DNA of 64,000 nucleotides. Origin: Mycobacterium sp. WUMAC-067. Its GTDB lineage: Bacteria; Actinomycetota; Actinomycetes; Mycobacteriales; Mycobacteriaceae. The stretch covers positions 124,001 through 188,000 of the forward strand of contig NZ_JAEKMI010000006.1 of the NCBI RefSeq assembly GCF_020217485.1, in the 5' to 3' direction. Below are positions 19,872 through 29,276 of the stretch, one piece after another (the stretch's first letter is position 1; each line of letters starts with the position of its first letter). The translations under genes were made by a program, and so were the position numbers. The notes under the pieces were generated by a model. The model was not told where the DNA came from and searched no databases. It worked only from the letters and a program-made list of their open reading frames with translations.

Positions 19872-20243
19872 TCAGGCTTGGCTGTGCTCGGTGCGGACTC
19901 GGCGGTCGTGGGCGAGCGCCGCGGCCGCCGACCAGGTCAGGGTCAGGCCACCGAGGGCCGCCGCGGGGATGGCCCACACGCGACGGGCCATCAGCGCGTC
20001 ATTGCATCGACCCACGTAGTTGTCGCCGGCCGCGTGCGGCGCGCCGGCGCTGGCCTTTCGGCCGGTCGGCTTCCTCTCGGCGTTGGATGCCTGGGTCAGA
20101 TCCGTGGTGAAGCCGCTGCCGCATTTGACTTGCCAGCCGAACTGGTCGTAGGCATCGATGAAGACCGGGAACCGCAACGCGAAGAGCCCCCCGGCCAAAA
20201 ACAGCACCGCCGCGAAGACGATGAGCGGTCCGCGGGTGAGCAT
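19872..20243 (-). CDS. Small membrane protein with extracytoplasmic loop
   Basis: A 123-residue protein with hydrophobic segments at about 7-27 and 90-112 and a polar loop between them containing two cysteines (VKCGSGF, VGRCNDAL) that could form a disulfide outside the membrane. No recognised family beyond resemblance to small mycobacterial hypothetical proteins. It follows the 74-residue membrane protein gene by 13 bases, so the two form an operon. Confidence 0.75.
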   Translation of the reverse strand: MLTRGPLIVFAAVLFLAGGLFALRFPVFIDAYDQFGWQVKCGSGFTTDLTQASNAERKPTGRKASAGAPHAAGDNYVGRCNDALMARRVWAIPAAALGGLTLTWSAAAALAHDRRVRTEHSQA

Positions 20244-20256
20244 GCGCCTGAGCCCC

Positions 20257-20481
20257 CTAGGTCATGCAAACGTTGGAGAAAAGCAGCACCGGCCAGGACA
20301 CGATCGAGCCGAGGAACGACACCACCAAATCGACGCCGTGCATGTCGTGCAGATGCGTTGTGTGGGTGCTCGACCAGATCACGCCGACGATCAGGTACGG
20401 CGTCCCCAGCAGGATGCCCAGTCCCAGCAGTTCGGCGATGCTCAACTGATACTCGAGGAGCTTGCGGAGCCTGCTGAGCAT
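20257..20481 (-). CDS. Small membrane protein, 74 residues
   Basis: Two hydrophobic helices (AELLGLGILLGTPYLIVGVIW and a VVSFLGSIVSWPVLLF-type segment) joined by a histidine-containing loop (SSTHTTHLHDMHG). The ATG at 20481 is preferred for its AAAGGG at 6-7 bases; an in-frame ATG at 20487 and a longer frame to 20550 exist. First gene of a two-gene operon with the 123-residue membrane protein. The 267 bases upstream contain an AT-rich promoter-like stretch (20573-20610) and no gene. Confidence 0.75.
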   Translation of the reverse strand: MLSRLRKLLEYQLSIAELLGLGILLGTPYLIVGVIWSSTHTTHLHDMHGVDLVVSFLGSIVSWPVLLFSNVCMT

Positions 20482-20748
20482 GAGCATCCCTTTCGCGCGG
20501 GCGCTGCCGGAGTTGCCGCCGACCCACACCAAAGCGATGAGGACCACCACATTCCGGCGCGCGGACTAGACGCCGAATATGTTAATCCCGATTCGTATTA
20601 TTGGGTAGTGCATGGGCCGATCGGCGTTGATGGGCGCCGAGGCCTTTTACGTGGAGATGCGCTGCCGGAACGGCACGTTCATCCCCACCGATTCGCCGAT
20701 CGCGGCGGACGCATCGCAGCAAGTGCAGCGCTGTTCTCCGCACGCATG

Positions 20749-22008
20749 TCAGCGACGTTGCCGGCTATCGTCAACCGCGGCGGGGGATGCGGCCGGCCGT
20801 CCGAGCACCGTCACCTCCATCAGGCGACGAACCGTGAGGGCGGCGGACTGACTGGTGTCGGGGTACACGAGTCGCCCGACGCCCGCCGCGAGCGCGAACG
20901 CGGCGTGCACGGCGTACCGCGCGCGGCCAAGCGTGAGTTGCGGTCGTGCCGCTACGGCCAACCGGGCCCAGGATTCGACGGTGGAACGCTGGATGTTGTA
21001 GAGCAGCACCGCATCTGTGTCGGGCAGGTTGTGACGCTCGGTGTAATACACGCCCGCGAGCTCGGGGTTGGCGAACGACCGCGTCACATAGGCGTCGATG
21101 AGCCGCGCGAGCGCCTGCTCCGGATCGTCGCTGGCGGCCAGGATGCTGGACAGGTCGCCGGAGAGTTGGTCGGCGGCTCGCCTGTAGTACACCGCCAGGA
21201 TGGCGGCCTTTCCCGGGAAGTATTGGTAGATGCTGGCAACCGGTATGCCCACCGCCGCGGCGATGTCTTCCATCCCGGTCTCGCGGTAGCCACGTTCGTT
21301 GAAGAGGCGCATCGACTCGTGCAGGAGCAGCTCGTAGCTGCCCGCGGCACTCGTCAGGGTCGACGTCCGCAACGGTTCGGAGCCGCGTGGGCGCTGCGCC
21401 GGCAATTCGGCTTGCAGCACCGCGGCCGCGATGTCGGTGAGCGCGGCGCGGATCTCGGCATTGCCGAGGCGGGATCGGTGATCGGTGATGCTGCCGATGA
21501 CGCTCAGCGTGGCCGCCGACAGGATCCAGCGTTGCCGCGAGGTGAGTTTCGGCCGCAGCCTGATCAGCGGCCGCTGCAGGCGCCGGTTGATCAGTTTGAT
21601 CTGCTCGGCCGACGCGCGCTGATCGTCCCCGCGCAGATAGCGGCCTTCCCACCGATACAGTCCGCCGGTGGTGCGGTTGACGATCGTGGTGTCGATCAGC
21701 GCACGGGTGAGCGCGCTGAGGACGTCGCCGGGGTCGGCATCGGCGGGCAAGTCATCGGCGAACGCCGTGGCGTCGACCAGTTGCTGGCCCAGCGCCAAGA
21801 CGACGTCGCGGAACAGGTCGTATTTTCCCTGCGAATGCCGGTAGAGCGCAGCGGCGGAGATTCCGACCCGGGCGGCGATGTTTTCCATGCTGACCGCGTG
21901 GTAGCCCAGCTCGCTGAAGGCATCGGTGGCGGCGCGGGCGATCTGGATCTTGCGGTCCTTCGGGCGCCGCTTGACGTGATCCGCAGACGAGCGGCTAGCC
22001 GATGGCAT
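20749..22008 (-). CDS. Tandem-domain TetR regulator, Mce3R type
   Basis: A 419-residue protein with two complete TetR units in one chain. The first HTH is KRRPKDRKIQIARAATDAF...VGISAAALYRHSQGKYDLF, and the second, near residue 230, is ELLLHESMRLFNERGY...VGIPVASIYQYFPGKAAIL. This layout and the RRPKDRK start match what I know of Mce3R, the M. tuberculosis repressor of the mce3 operon. Here it lies just after the mce operon, on the same strand 130 bases away, which strengthens the link. ATG at 22008 is chosen over GTG at 22017. Confidence 0.9.
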   Translation of the reverse strand: MPSASRSSADHVKRRPKDRKIQIARAATDAFSELGYHAVSMENIAARVGISAAALYRHSQGKYDLFRDVVLALGQQLVDATAFADDLPADADPGDVLSALTRALIDTTIVNRTTGGLYRWEGRYLRGDDQRASAEQIKLINRRLQRPLIRLRPKLTSRQRWILSAATLSVIGSITDHRSRLGNAEIRAALTDIAAAVLQAELPAQRPRGSEPLRTSTLTSAAGSYELLLHESMRLFNERGYRETGMEDIAAAVGIPVASIYQYFPGKAAILAVYYRRAADQLSGDLSSILAASDDPEQALARLIDAYVTRSFANPELAGVYYTERHNLPDTDAVLLYNIQRSTVESWARLAVAARPQLTLGRARYAVHAAFALAAGVGRLVYPDTSQSAALTVRRLMEVTVLGRPAASPAAVDDSRQRR

Positions 22009-22137
22009 ACAGATCACCGTAGCCGCAGCGGCGGCTGATCGGGCGATCGGAGGACGACCGGTTTTACGGTACCGGCACGCTGAGGGCGCGCGGCCGGGCG
22101 CAGCGTTGTGCCCGAGGTCATTGGACGTCCAACCCCG

Positions 22138-22917
22138 TTACGCCCCGCCGAATTCCGGCCGCAGCACCGAGCTGAGCGCGCCGAGCGGAATGTGTGGCTC
22201 GACGGTGCCTCCGTCCATGAACCATTGCTCGGACTGCCCGTACTGGATCGGGGAGTCGTGCCCGACCGGGTAATCCGGCAGGTACAGGATCAGCTCGTCG
22301 GGCGTGAGCGCCCACGCCTTGTAGCCCCCGGAGAACACCTTGTCCGGTGTCCAGCGGTCGACGGTGAACGGGTAGCTCCCCGGGGTGTGCTGCCAGGCGG
22401 CGCGGTCGAGCGCCTCCTGGATGAAGGGTTCGGCCAACGGTGGGATGGCGGTCAGCGGGTCGACGCCGGGTTTGGTGATGTCGGCGAGCTGCAACCGTCG
22501 GCCGCCCGCCATGTCGAAGGTGAAGGTGCGGTAGGCGTTGTTGAATGACGGTCCATCGGCGTGATAGTCCTCGTGGAAGACCACGCTGAGCGCCCGACCA
22601 TGGGGGAACACCTGGAAGTTCTCCTCACCCCAGCTGTCTTGGACCATCGAGGCGCCCTTCGTGCGCCAGTTGTTCATCAGGTTGTGCAGGTATTCGCGGA
22701 TCGCGGGGCCGCTGGCGGGGTTGTCGACCAGATCGCCGGGCAGGGCCATCTTGATGTCGCGCACCGCTTTTCGCTCGGATGTCACCGAGGTGTGGCAGTA
22801 CTGTCCATCCCAGTCGCCACCCAGGCCGCCACAAAACGACTGGGCCGACGCCGACGCCGTCGGCGCGGTCAACACCGCCGCGGCCGCAATACCGGCCGAA
22901 AGTCGAATGATTCGCAT
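22138..22917 (-). CDS. Secreted DUF3298/MPT64-like protein
   Basis: A 259-residue exported protein with a signal peptide (MRIIRLSAGIAAAAVLTAPTA, cleavage after ASA). The mature part resembles the MPT64/TB22.2 group with a DUF3298-like C-terminal half (LADITKPGVDPLTAIPPLAEPF, then WALTPDELILYLPDYPVGHD). Function unproven; relatives are abundant secreted antigens. It begins 12 bases after the Mas gene, so it is the last gene of the mce operon. Confidence 0.85.
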   Translation of the reverse strand: MRIIRLSAGIAAAAVLTAPTASASAQSFCGGLGGDWDGQYCHTSVTSERKAVRDIKMALPGDLVDNPASGPAIREYLHNLMNNWRTKGASMVQDSWGEENFQVFPHGRALSVVFHEDYHADGPSFNNAYRTFTFDMAGGRRLQLADITKPGVDPLTAIPPLAEPFIQEALDRAAWQHTPGSYPFTVDRWTPDKVFSGGYKAWALTPDELILYLPDYPVGHDSPIQYGQSEQWFMDGGTVEPHIPLGALSSVLRPEFGGA

Positions 22918-22929
22918 GGCCGAATCGTC

Positions 22930-23526
22930 CTAGGGCAGTTCGACTTTGCTGGCCAGCCAACGGCCGCCGACATTGTCCATCGTGATCTTCATGCGGCTGC
23001 GGTCGACGCGACCGTCGGGACGCACCGCGTTGCTGACCGTCTGATCGACCATCAACAACACCACCACCCGGGTTTTGCTTTGCGATTCGATCGCCGAGTC
23101 GATTACCGTGCCGTGCGCGGTGGCCTTGTTGTCGACCAGCAATTGCCGGAGCTGCACGCTGGCCTTGGTGTAGGTGTCCTTGAACTCCCCTGTGGCGCCG
23201 TCGAGTACGGCGGAGAAGTTCTGGTCGACCTGGTTGGCGTCGATACTGGTCAGCACCTGGGCATAAGTGATAGCGGTCCGCTGGGCCGCCTGCCCGGCCT
23301 GGCTCACCGTGTGCTCATCCCAGAGCTTCCAGCCCAGCCCGCCCACCAGGCCGAAGGCGCCCAGGTAGACGGCGACCACCATTGCGATGCGGGCGTACCG
23401 TTTCCAGTGCCGCGCCGGGGCCTTCGGCTCCAGCTCGTCGGCATCCGCCGCGTCTTCACGGTCGCCGTCGGGCGGCTTCTCGATGTCCTCGGTGGCGTCG
23501 CATTCTTGGTCGGCGGTCACGGTCAC
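22930..23526 (-). CDS. Mce-associated membrane protein (Mas)
   Basis: A 198-residue protein: acidic N-terminal tail, one membrane anchor (IAMVVAVYLGAFGLVGGLGW, about 54-73) and an extracytoplasmic domain ending DNVGGRWLASKVELP, the usual Mas ending. Mas proteins stabilise Mce import complexes. GTG at 23526 has AAGGAG 9 bases before it. It lies 37 bases after mceF. A paralogue with the same ending is at 33516-34196 on the other side of the operon. Confidence 0.88.
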   Translation of the reverse strand: MTVTADQECDATEDIEKPPDGDREDAADADELEPKAPARHWKRYARIAMVVAVYLGAFGLVGGLGWKLWDEHTVSQAGQAAQRTAITYAQVLTSIDANQVDQNFSAVLDGATGEFKDTYTKASVQLRQLLVDNKATAHGTVIDSAIESQSKTRVVVLLMVDQTVSNAVRPDGRVDRSRMKITMDNVGGRWLASKVELP

Positions 23527-23563
23527 GGCGCTGTCTCCTTGCGGTCCTGGGATGTCGGTGGGC

Positions 23564-24814
23564 TCAGTGAGGCGGTTCGATCGGTAGTACCGGGCCGCCG
23601 TAGGGAGTCGGAATGGTGAACCGCCCCTTCGGTGTTGGATCGGCGGTTTGACCGAGGTCGGCGCCGGGAGGCGGGCCCGCCGTGTCGTCGCCGCCCGGAC
23701 GGGGCGCATTCTTCGCGCCGCGAACCAACACCTGGGGATCGTCGTCTCGGCAGTAGGTGTACAGGAACGGTTCGGGATAGTCCGCCGACGACGACGGCCG
23801 CCGCGGGGTGCCGTAGTCACACGTGTAGCGCGGATAGATGTCGGCGGTCGCCCACAGCCCGTGCTCGTGCATGGTGGTCATCAGGGCCTCGAGCGTGGAC
23901 CCGCGATAGTTCGGGAAGACCGCGTTCAAGGCAGGAACCCGGACATAGATGATCCGGGCGGTGGTCACGAGGTTGGCCAGCAGCCCGACCATGGTGTCGG
24001 AGTTGTCGTCGAACAGGTTGTCCACCGACGACATCGCGTGCGGTGTCTGATCGACGAATGTGCGATAGCCGCGGTCCATCTTGTTCACCCCGGTCATGAG
24101 GTCGCCGACATTGCGCGCCGCCACCGCGAGCCCGGCATTCTTGTCCGAGAGGGTGGTCAGGACCACCCGGCTGGTCTTGAGCATGCTGACGGTTTGCGGC
24201 AGCACCGGGTCCATTGTCGAGAGCAAAAACGTGGAGCCGTCGATGATGTCGGTGAGCTTTTGCGGGCCCTCCTTGCTCAAACTCAGTTCCCGCTTGACGA
24301 TTTCGAGCTTCTTCGGGTCGGTCTGGGCCAGCATCCCGTCGGCGTCGGCGAGGACCTGGGACAGCGGAATGGGCGTCGTGGTGCGCTGTGGGCCGATCAC
24401 GCTGCCGTTCGCGAGGAACGGACCGCTGTTGGAGGCGGGTTCGAAATCGATGTACTGCTCGCCCGCGGGTGAGAGTCCGGACACGCGCACCGGGCTGGCG
24501 GCGGGAATCTTGGTATTCGCGTTGATGTTCGCGACCACCTCGACGCCGGTAGGTGTGGGCCGCAGCGACTGGATTCGCCCGACCCGAATCCCCCGGACGG
24601 AGACGTCCTGGTTGGCCAGCAGGCCGCCGGAGTCGGACAGCCGGATCGTGACCTGGTAGGTGGAGTCCAGCGGGTTGATGCGCAGGGCGCCGATCGCCAG
24701 GTAGGCCAGGCCGACCACGAGTGTGAGCGCCAGGGCGATGCCGGACAGCCAGGCGCGTTGACGGTGACCGGTTTTGACCGCGGCGACGATGAATCGGGCG
24801 AGGGCGTCGATCAC
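23564..24814 (-). CDS. mceF: MCE family protein MceF
   Basis: A 416-residue Mce subunit with an N-terminal membrane anchor (ALALTLVVGLAYLAIGALRI), an MlaD/MCE beta domain (about 40-120: SGGLLANQDVSVRGIRVGRIQSL) and a helical needle region. The tail is proline-rich (TAGPPPGADLGQTADPTPKG). It is the last Mce ring subunit and helps form the lipid conduit. GTG at 24814 overlaps the mceE stop by four bases. Confidence 0.93.
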   Translation of the reverse strand: MIDALARFIVAAVKTGHRQRAWLSGIALALTLVVGLAYLAIGALRINPLDSTYQVTIRLSDSGGLLANQDVSVRGIRVGRIQSLRPTPTGVEVVANINANTKIPAASPVRVSGLSPAGEQYIDFEPASNSGPFLANGSVIGPQRTTTPIPLSQVLADADGMLAQTDPKKLEIVKRELSLSKEGPQKLTDIIDGSTFLLSTMDPVLPQTVSMLKTSRVVLTTLSDKNAGLAVAARNVGDLMTGVNKMDRGYRTFVDQTPHAMSSVDNLFDDNSDTMVGLLANLVTTARIIYVRVPALNAVFPNYRGSTLEALMTTMHEHGLWATADIYPRYTCDYGTPRRPSSSADYPEPFLYTYCRDDDPQVLVRGAKNAPRPGGDDTAGPPPGADLGQTADPTPKGRFTIPTPYGGPVLPIEPPH

Positions 24815-26043
24815 CGCGGTGGCTCCGGGCTCATGGGGTCCGGGGGCGGTTCTCCCCCGGGTGCCGGTGGGAGGGGAGGACCGCTTGGCGTCCACGGGGT
24901 TTGGCCCATCGGCGTTTGCGGCCCGCGGCCCACGACCCTTTCCTGCAGCCGCCACAACACGTACTTGATCGAGCCGATCATGTAGTTCCAGTCGCGGCGC
25001 ATGGGTCCGTGGAATGCCGGATCCCCCTTGAACCCCCCGGTCTCCGCGCCGGTTCCGGGCCGCGATCCCATGACCAGGCGGTCGAAGCTTCCACGTACCG
25101 AAATAGCGTCGCTGGGCGTGGTTTTCACGAACGGCGGGATCAGCCGGTTCAGACCGGCCAGGCTGGTGTCGGGGCTCAACACGACGTCGTTCCACGCGGC
25201 GGCGATGGTGTTCGCGTCCTTGATGACGCTGCGGCCCGTCTTGTCGGTGCCGGCGATGGACGGGAACTTGGAAAGCTGGCGGGTCGTGGCGCCGAGTTCG
25301 TCGACGACGTCGGCGATTTCATCGGCGTTGTCGGACAGCACGTTCGTTGCCGGCCCGACCGCTCGCAGGACATCGGTGATCGCCTGGTTCTTCTCATCCA
25401 GCCGATCGGCCAGGTTCGCCGTCTCGGTCACCGCCGCGTCGATCTGCTCCGAGCGGGCATTGAGCTTGCCCAGCAACAGATTGGTCCGGTTGATCAGGTC
25501 GCCGAACGCGCGCCCCTGGTCGCCGGTTGCCTTGCCGGCGCCGTTGACGATATTGGTGAAGTTGCGGACCGCGCCACCGTTGACGAGCAGCGCGGCCGAG
25601 CTGAGCACGCTCTCGACGGTGGCGGCGGCGCGGGTCGCCGGCAGTCCGATGGTTTCTCCGCCCTTGAGCAGCGGTGCATTCGGGTTCATCGGGGTGGGTG
25701 GCTTGATGGCGACGAACACGTCGCCAAGCGGTGTCGCGGAACGTAACTCCGCGGTGCTGCCCACGGGGATGCGCACGCCGTCCATGATGCGCAGGGTGGT
25801 CACCGCGGTGTAGTTGCGCGCGACCATCGATTCGAGTTGCCCGACGTCGGCGCCGGCGAGTTTGACCTTCGCGTGGGCGGGGAGATTCAGGGCGTTGGAG
25901 AACACGGCGTTGAGCAGATATCCGCCGCCGCCGATTCCCGGGGCCGGTAGCGGCAAGCTGGCCAGCCCGTTGGTGGCGCAGCCCGAACTGACCATGGCCG
26001 CGCTCAGCGCGACCGCCAATGTCTTGTGCTTGCCCCAGTTCAT
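24811..26043 (-). CDS. mceE: MCE family lipoprotein MceE
   Basis: A 410-residue subunit with a lipoprotein signal (ALSAAMVSSGC, cysteine near residue 22), as expected for the E position (LprK-like). The MCE domain (about 40-120) includes LAGADVGQLESMVARNYTAV and a long helical region follows; the C-terminal 40 residues are proline-rich. ATG 2 bases after the mceD stop. The frame stays open upstream but that overlaps mceD. Confidence 0.93.
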   Translation of the reverse strand: MNWGKHKTLAVALSAAMVSSGCATNGLASLPLPAPGIGGGGYLLNAVFSNALNLPAHAKVKLAGADVGQLESMVARNYTAVTTLRIMDGVRIPVGSTAELRSATPLGDVFVAIKPPTPMNPNAPLLKGGETIGLPATRAAATVESVLSSAALLVNGGAVRNFTNIVNGAGKATGDQGRAFGDLINRTNLLLGKLNARSEQIDAAVTETANLADRLDEKNQAITDVLRAVGPATNVLSDNADEIADVVDELGATTRQLSKFPSIAGTDKTGRSVIKDANTIAAAWNDVVLSPDTSLAGLNRLIPPFVKTTPSDAISVRGSFDRLVMGSRPGTGAETGGFKGDPAFHGPMRRDWNYMIGSIKYVLWRLQERVVGRGPQTPMGQTPWTPSGPPLPPAPGGEPPPDPMSPEPPR

Positions 26044-26045
26044 CG

Positions 26046-27161
26046 CTACTGCCCCATCGCCGAGAGGCCGTCGAGAATGTACGTCAGGCCGAAGTCGGGT
26101 CCGTAATCCTGCAGTGTCCCTGTGCTGCAACCCAATTGACGGAGGTGCATCAGGTTGCACAGCTCCTTGGCCGACTGGCTGTCCGTGAGTGCCTTGTCGA
26201 GCAGGCCGTGCACACGGATCGCGCCGTTGTTTCGATCGACGGTGTTGTACAGGTTTTCCAGCGTCAGCGGGAGGACGTCGAGCATCTCCGCCACGACGCG
26301 CTGATCCTCGACGACCGTCTTGGCGACGGTGTCGCCGTTGCGGACCGCCTGCTTGAGATTGTCGCGATTGTTCTCGATCAGCGTGGTGACTACTTCGAGG
26401 ATACGGTTGATGGTGCGCCCGGTGGCTCCGGTGCCGAACTTCTCGTCGGCTAGGATCTGGCTGAGCTGGCGTGTGGTGGAACCGAACTGGCGCACCTTGG
26501 CGTCGTTGCGCGCGGCGGCCTCGGTGATCGAGCTGAGGTCGGTGACGATCGTGGTCAATTGCTCGCGGGTGGTGCCGCCTCGCTCGGAGCTGAGCCGCAA
26601 CGCCTTGGAAAGCTCGTCGAGTGCGGCCAGGATCTTCTTGCCGTTCCCATCGGTCATGGCGACCGCCGCGTCGCTCAGATCGGCGACCGGGCCGCCGCCC
26701 TTCCCGTCGCCCTTGAGCGATTTGGAGACTTTGTCGAGCATGTCGAGCACGCGGTCGAACGCCACGGGGGTCTTCGTCCTGGTCAGCCCGATGGTGTCGT
26801 GGTTCTTGAGCACCGGGCCGCTCCGGTACGGCGGGGTCAGTTCGACCTGCCGGTCGGTGAGTATCGAGGTGGTGATGGTGACCGCGCGGGCCGCGGCGGG
26901 GATTTTGACCTTCTTGTCCACGGTCAGCTCGGCCTCGACGTAGCTGCCTTTGGACGTGACCCTGCTGACCTTTCCCACCGGCATGCCGAGCACCGCGACC
27001 ACGTTGCCTTCGTAAAGGCCGGCGGCGCTGTCGAATTGAGCTATCACCGTCATCGTGTCGAGGCGTGACTTGACATAGTGCCCGACCACGCCGATGGCGA
27101 GGGCGGCCCCCACCGCTACCACGGCAGCGACGGCGATGAGCTTGCGCCTACCGGAAATCAT
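26046..27161 (-). CDS. mceD: MCE family protein MceD
   Basis: A 371-residue subunit: short cytoplasmic start MISGRRK, a membrane anchor (LIAVAAVVAVGAALAIGVVG), an MCE domain with GNVVAVLGMPVGKVSRV, and a helical needle. It lacks the long proline tail seen in MceA and MceE. The ATG overlaps the mceC stop (ATGA), indicating coupled translation. Confidence 0.93.
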   Translation of the reverse strand: MISGRRKLIAVAAVVAVGAALAIGVVGHYVKSRLDTMTVIAQFDSAAGLYEGNVVAVLGMPVGKVSRVTSKGSYVEAELTVDKKVKIPAAARAVTITTSILTDRQVELTPPYRSGPVLKNHDTIGLTRTKTPVAFDRVLDMLDKVSKSLKGDGKGGGPVADLSDAAVAMTDGNGKKILAALDELSKALRLSSERGGTTREQLTTIVTDLSSITEAAARNDAKVRQFGSTTRQLSQILADEKFGTGATGRTINRILEVVTTLIENNRDNLKQAVRNGDTVAKTVVEDQRVVAEMLDVLPLTLENLYNTVDRNNGAIRVHGLLDKALTDSQSAKELCNLMHLRQLGCSTGTLQDYGPDFGLTYILDGLSAMGQ

Positions 27162-28204
27162 TTGCAGTCCTTGAAGTACTGGATCATCTTGAATTCCTTC
27201 GCGCGGCCGCTGATGGCGCACATCCACGAATCGATGGCGAGCCCGTTGGGCAGGTTGAACTCGACGACCGGCCCGTACCCGGTGGCGTTCGTCAAGCCCC
27301 GCAACGCCACCGGGGCAACCTGCAGCAGATTGCGCACCAGGTCGTCGTGCTGGCCGATCATGTTCGTCAGGTCGTGCAGGTTGGCGAACAATTCGTCCAG
27401 CATGGGCCGGTTGGTGACGACGATCTTGTCGAGTTGATCGACGAGCTCGGTCAGCGCCGTGAACATGGCGTGGAAGGTAGCCTGGCGGGCCACCAGGTGG
27501 CCGAGCAGGTCCTGACCTTGATCCATCAGATGTCCGATGTTGGTCTGCTGACGCCGCAGCGTATTGACCACTCGCTGAGTGCTTTTCATCAGCGTGCCGA
27601 GCTGTCCCCGGCGATCGGCGGTGATCGTCGACAAGGTCTGCAGATTCGCGACGGCCTGCGGAACCAGCGGCGGCACCCCGCCGAGCTGCTTGCCCAGCAC
27701 CGCCAGCGACTGCGCAAACTGGTCGGAATCGACCTGCTCGAAGGTGGTGGTGGCGTCTTCGAGCAGCGACTGCAGGTCGTAGGGCACCGCGGTGTGGGAC
27801 AGCGTGATGGTCTTGGCCGGGAGCGAACCCGGGCCGTCGGGCACCAGCTCCAGATAGCGCGACCCGAGGATGGTCATCACCTTGATGACCGCCCGGGTGT
27901 CCCTGCCGAGCGGGACGTTGTCACGCACGCTCAAGCCGGCTTCGACGTGGTCGCCGTCGAGTTTCATGCTGGTGACGTGCCCGACCTCGATGCCGGCGAT
28001 CGTGATCGGGTTTCCGGGCCGCAGCGTGGCGGCTTGCAGGAATTCGGCGGTGTAGTGGGTGTAGCCGACGCCGAGCAGCTTGATTCCGAGCGACACCGCG
28101 ACAAGAACCGCGACCACCGCGAGCCCGGCCAGGCCGAGCCAGGTCCTGTTGTACGACTCGAGCGGGCGCCGCCGCAGCCATCGGGTTCTCAGTGCGTCAG
28201 CCAT
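27158..28204 (-). CDS. mceC: MCE family protein MceC
   Basis: A 348-residue subunit with anchor LGLAGLAVVAVLVAVSLGI and an MCE domain (LRPGNPITIAGIEVGHVTSM). The helical part contains several short repeats of hydrophobic heptads, and the C-terminus has two cysteines (SWMCAISG, YFKDCK) that may pair. ATG at 28204 overlaps the mceB end by eight bases. Confidence 0.93.
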   Translation of the reverse strand: MADALRTRWLRRRPLESYNRTWLGLAGLAVVAVLVAVSLGIKLLGVGYTHYTAEFLQAATLRPGNPITIAGIEVGHVTSMKLDGDHVEAGLSVRDNVPLGRDTRAVIKVMTILGSRYLELVPDGPGSLPAKTITLSHTAVPYDLQSLLEDATTTFEQVDSDQFAQSLAVLGKQLGGVPPLVPQAVANLQTLSTITADRRGQLGTLMKSTQRVVNTLRRQQTNIGHLMDQGQDLLGHLVARQATFHAMFTALTELVDQLDKIVVTNRPMLDELFANLHDLTNMIGQHDDLVRNLLQVAPVALRGLTNATGYGPVVEFNLPNGLAIDSWMCAISGRAKEFKMIQYFKDCK

Positions 28205-29276
28205 TGGCCATGTTCCTGCATCGCGGGGTGTGCCACCCCATGTTCTTCGTGGTGATCGGGTACGCGTTCCCGGGGGTGGCCGCGTTGACGATGAACGTGG
28301 TGATGTCGTTGAGTCCGGGGAAGAAGCCCGTCGCATTCAGGTCACACGCGTAGGCGTTGCCGTAGGAACCCTCGCTGAGGGCCCGCGCGAAACCCTTGAG
28401 CAACAGGGGCAGGTTGTCACCGGTGAACGCCAGCTGCGGCTCGATCCCCACCAGGTGCTTGCTGAACCCCGGCTCCCGGGTGATCAGTTGGTTCAACGAC
28501 GGGTCGACGTCGTCGGCGATCGCCGCGAGGCGGCGGGTCACCCGGGCGATCGAACCCACCGAGTCCTGCAACGCCGGGCGGCGGTCATCGAAATTGGCCA
28601 CCGCGGAGCGGGTTTGATCGAGCGCGCGGTCGAGGTCGTCGTTCTGGCGCGCGACGGTGTCGGTGACTTTGGTGAGGTTGCTGATGAGGTCGCCCAACGA
28701 CTGATCACGCGCAGACAGGGTCCGGGTGATCGTCGACGTCTGCTGCACCAGGAGCGGAATGGACGCCTGATCGCCCTGCAACGACTGCAGGACCCCCTTG
28801 GTCAGGTCATCGGCGTCTTTGGGGTTGAGCAGGGTGAACAGGGGCTCGAAACCGTTGAGCAGCTTGCCGACGTCGAAGGAGGGGTCGGTCTGCTGCACCG
28901 GTATCACGCTGCCCGCCGAAAGCGTTCCCCTGCTGCCGGTTTCACCCAGCGACAGCCCCAGATAGCGCTGTCCGATGATGTTCTGGTAGGTCACCGACGC
29001 GACGGTGTTGCCGTACAGGTGCTGCTCGTTCTCGACGATGAACGAGACCTTCGCCAGTTTCCCGGCCAATTCGATGTTTTCGACGCGGCCCACCCGCACG
29101 CCGGCCATGCGGACGTCGTCGCCGATGCGCAATCCGTACACGTCGGTGAACATCGCGGCGTACGGCGTGGTCGGCCCGGCCACGTCGCGGCGCAGGGTGG
29201 CGTACACCATCCACGTCACCGCGATGGCGATCGCCATGAACAGCGACAACCCGATCAGCGGTTTGCGTACCTTCAT
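28197..29276 (-). CDS. mceB: MCE family protein MceB
   Basis: A 359-residue subunit: anchor GLSLFMAIAIAVTWMVYATL, MCE domain (LRIGDDVRMAGVRVGRVENI) and a helical needle region with LARDQ-type heptads. The C-terminus carries cysteines (NAYACDLNATG, TPRCRNMANG). Its ATG overlaps the mceA stop by four bases. Confidence 0.93.
   Translation of the reverse strand: MKVRKPLIGLSLFMAIAIAVTWMVYATLRRDVAGPTTPYAAMFTDVYGLRIGDDVRMAGVRVGRVENIELAGKLAKVSFIVENEQHLYGNTVASVTYQNIIGQRYLGLSLGETGSRGTLSAGSVIPVQQTDPSFDVGKLLNGFEPLFTLLNPKDADDLTKGVLQSLQGDQASIPLLVQQTSTITRTLSARDQSLGDLISNLTKVTDTVARQNDDLDRALDQTRSAVANFDDRRPALQDSVGSIARVTRRLAAIADDVDPSLNQLITREPGFSKHLVGIEPQLAFTGDNLPLLLKGFARALSEGSYGNAYACDLNATGFFPGLNDITTFIVNAATPGNAYPITTKNMGWHTPRCRNMANG

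Noticed and set aside
20158..22038. A 626-codon plus-strand frame opposite the tandem TetR gene
   Set aside because: Antisense shadow of the regulator gene, without recognisable motifs.
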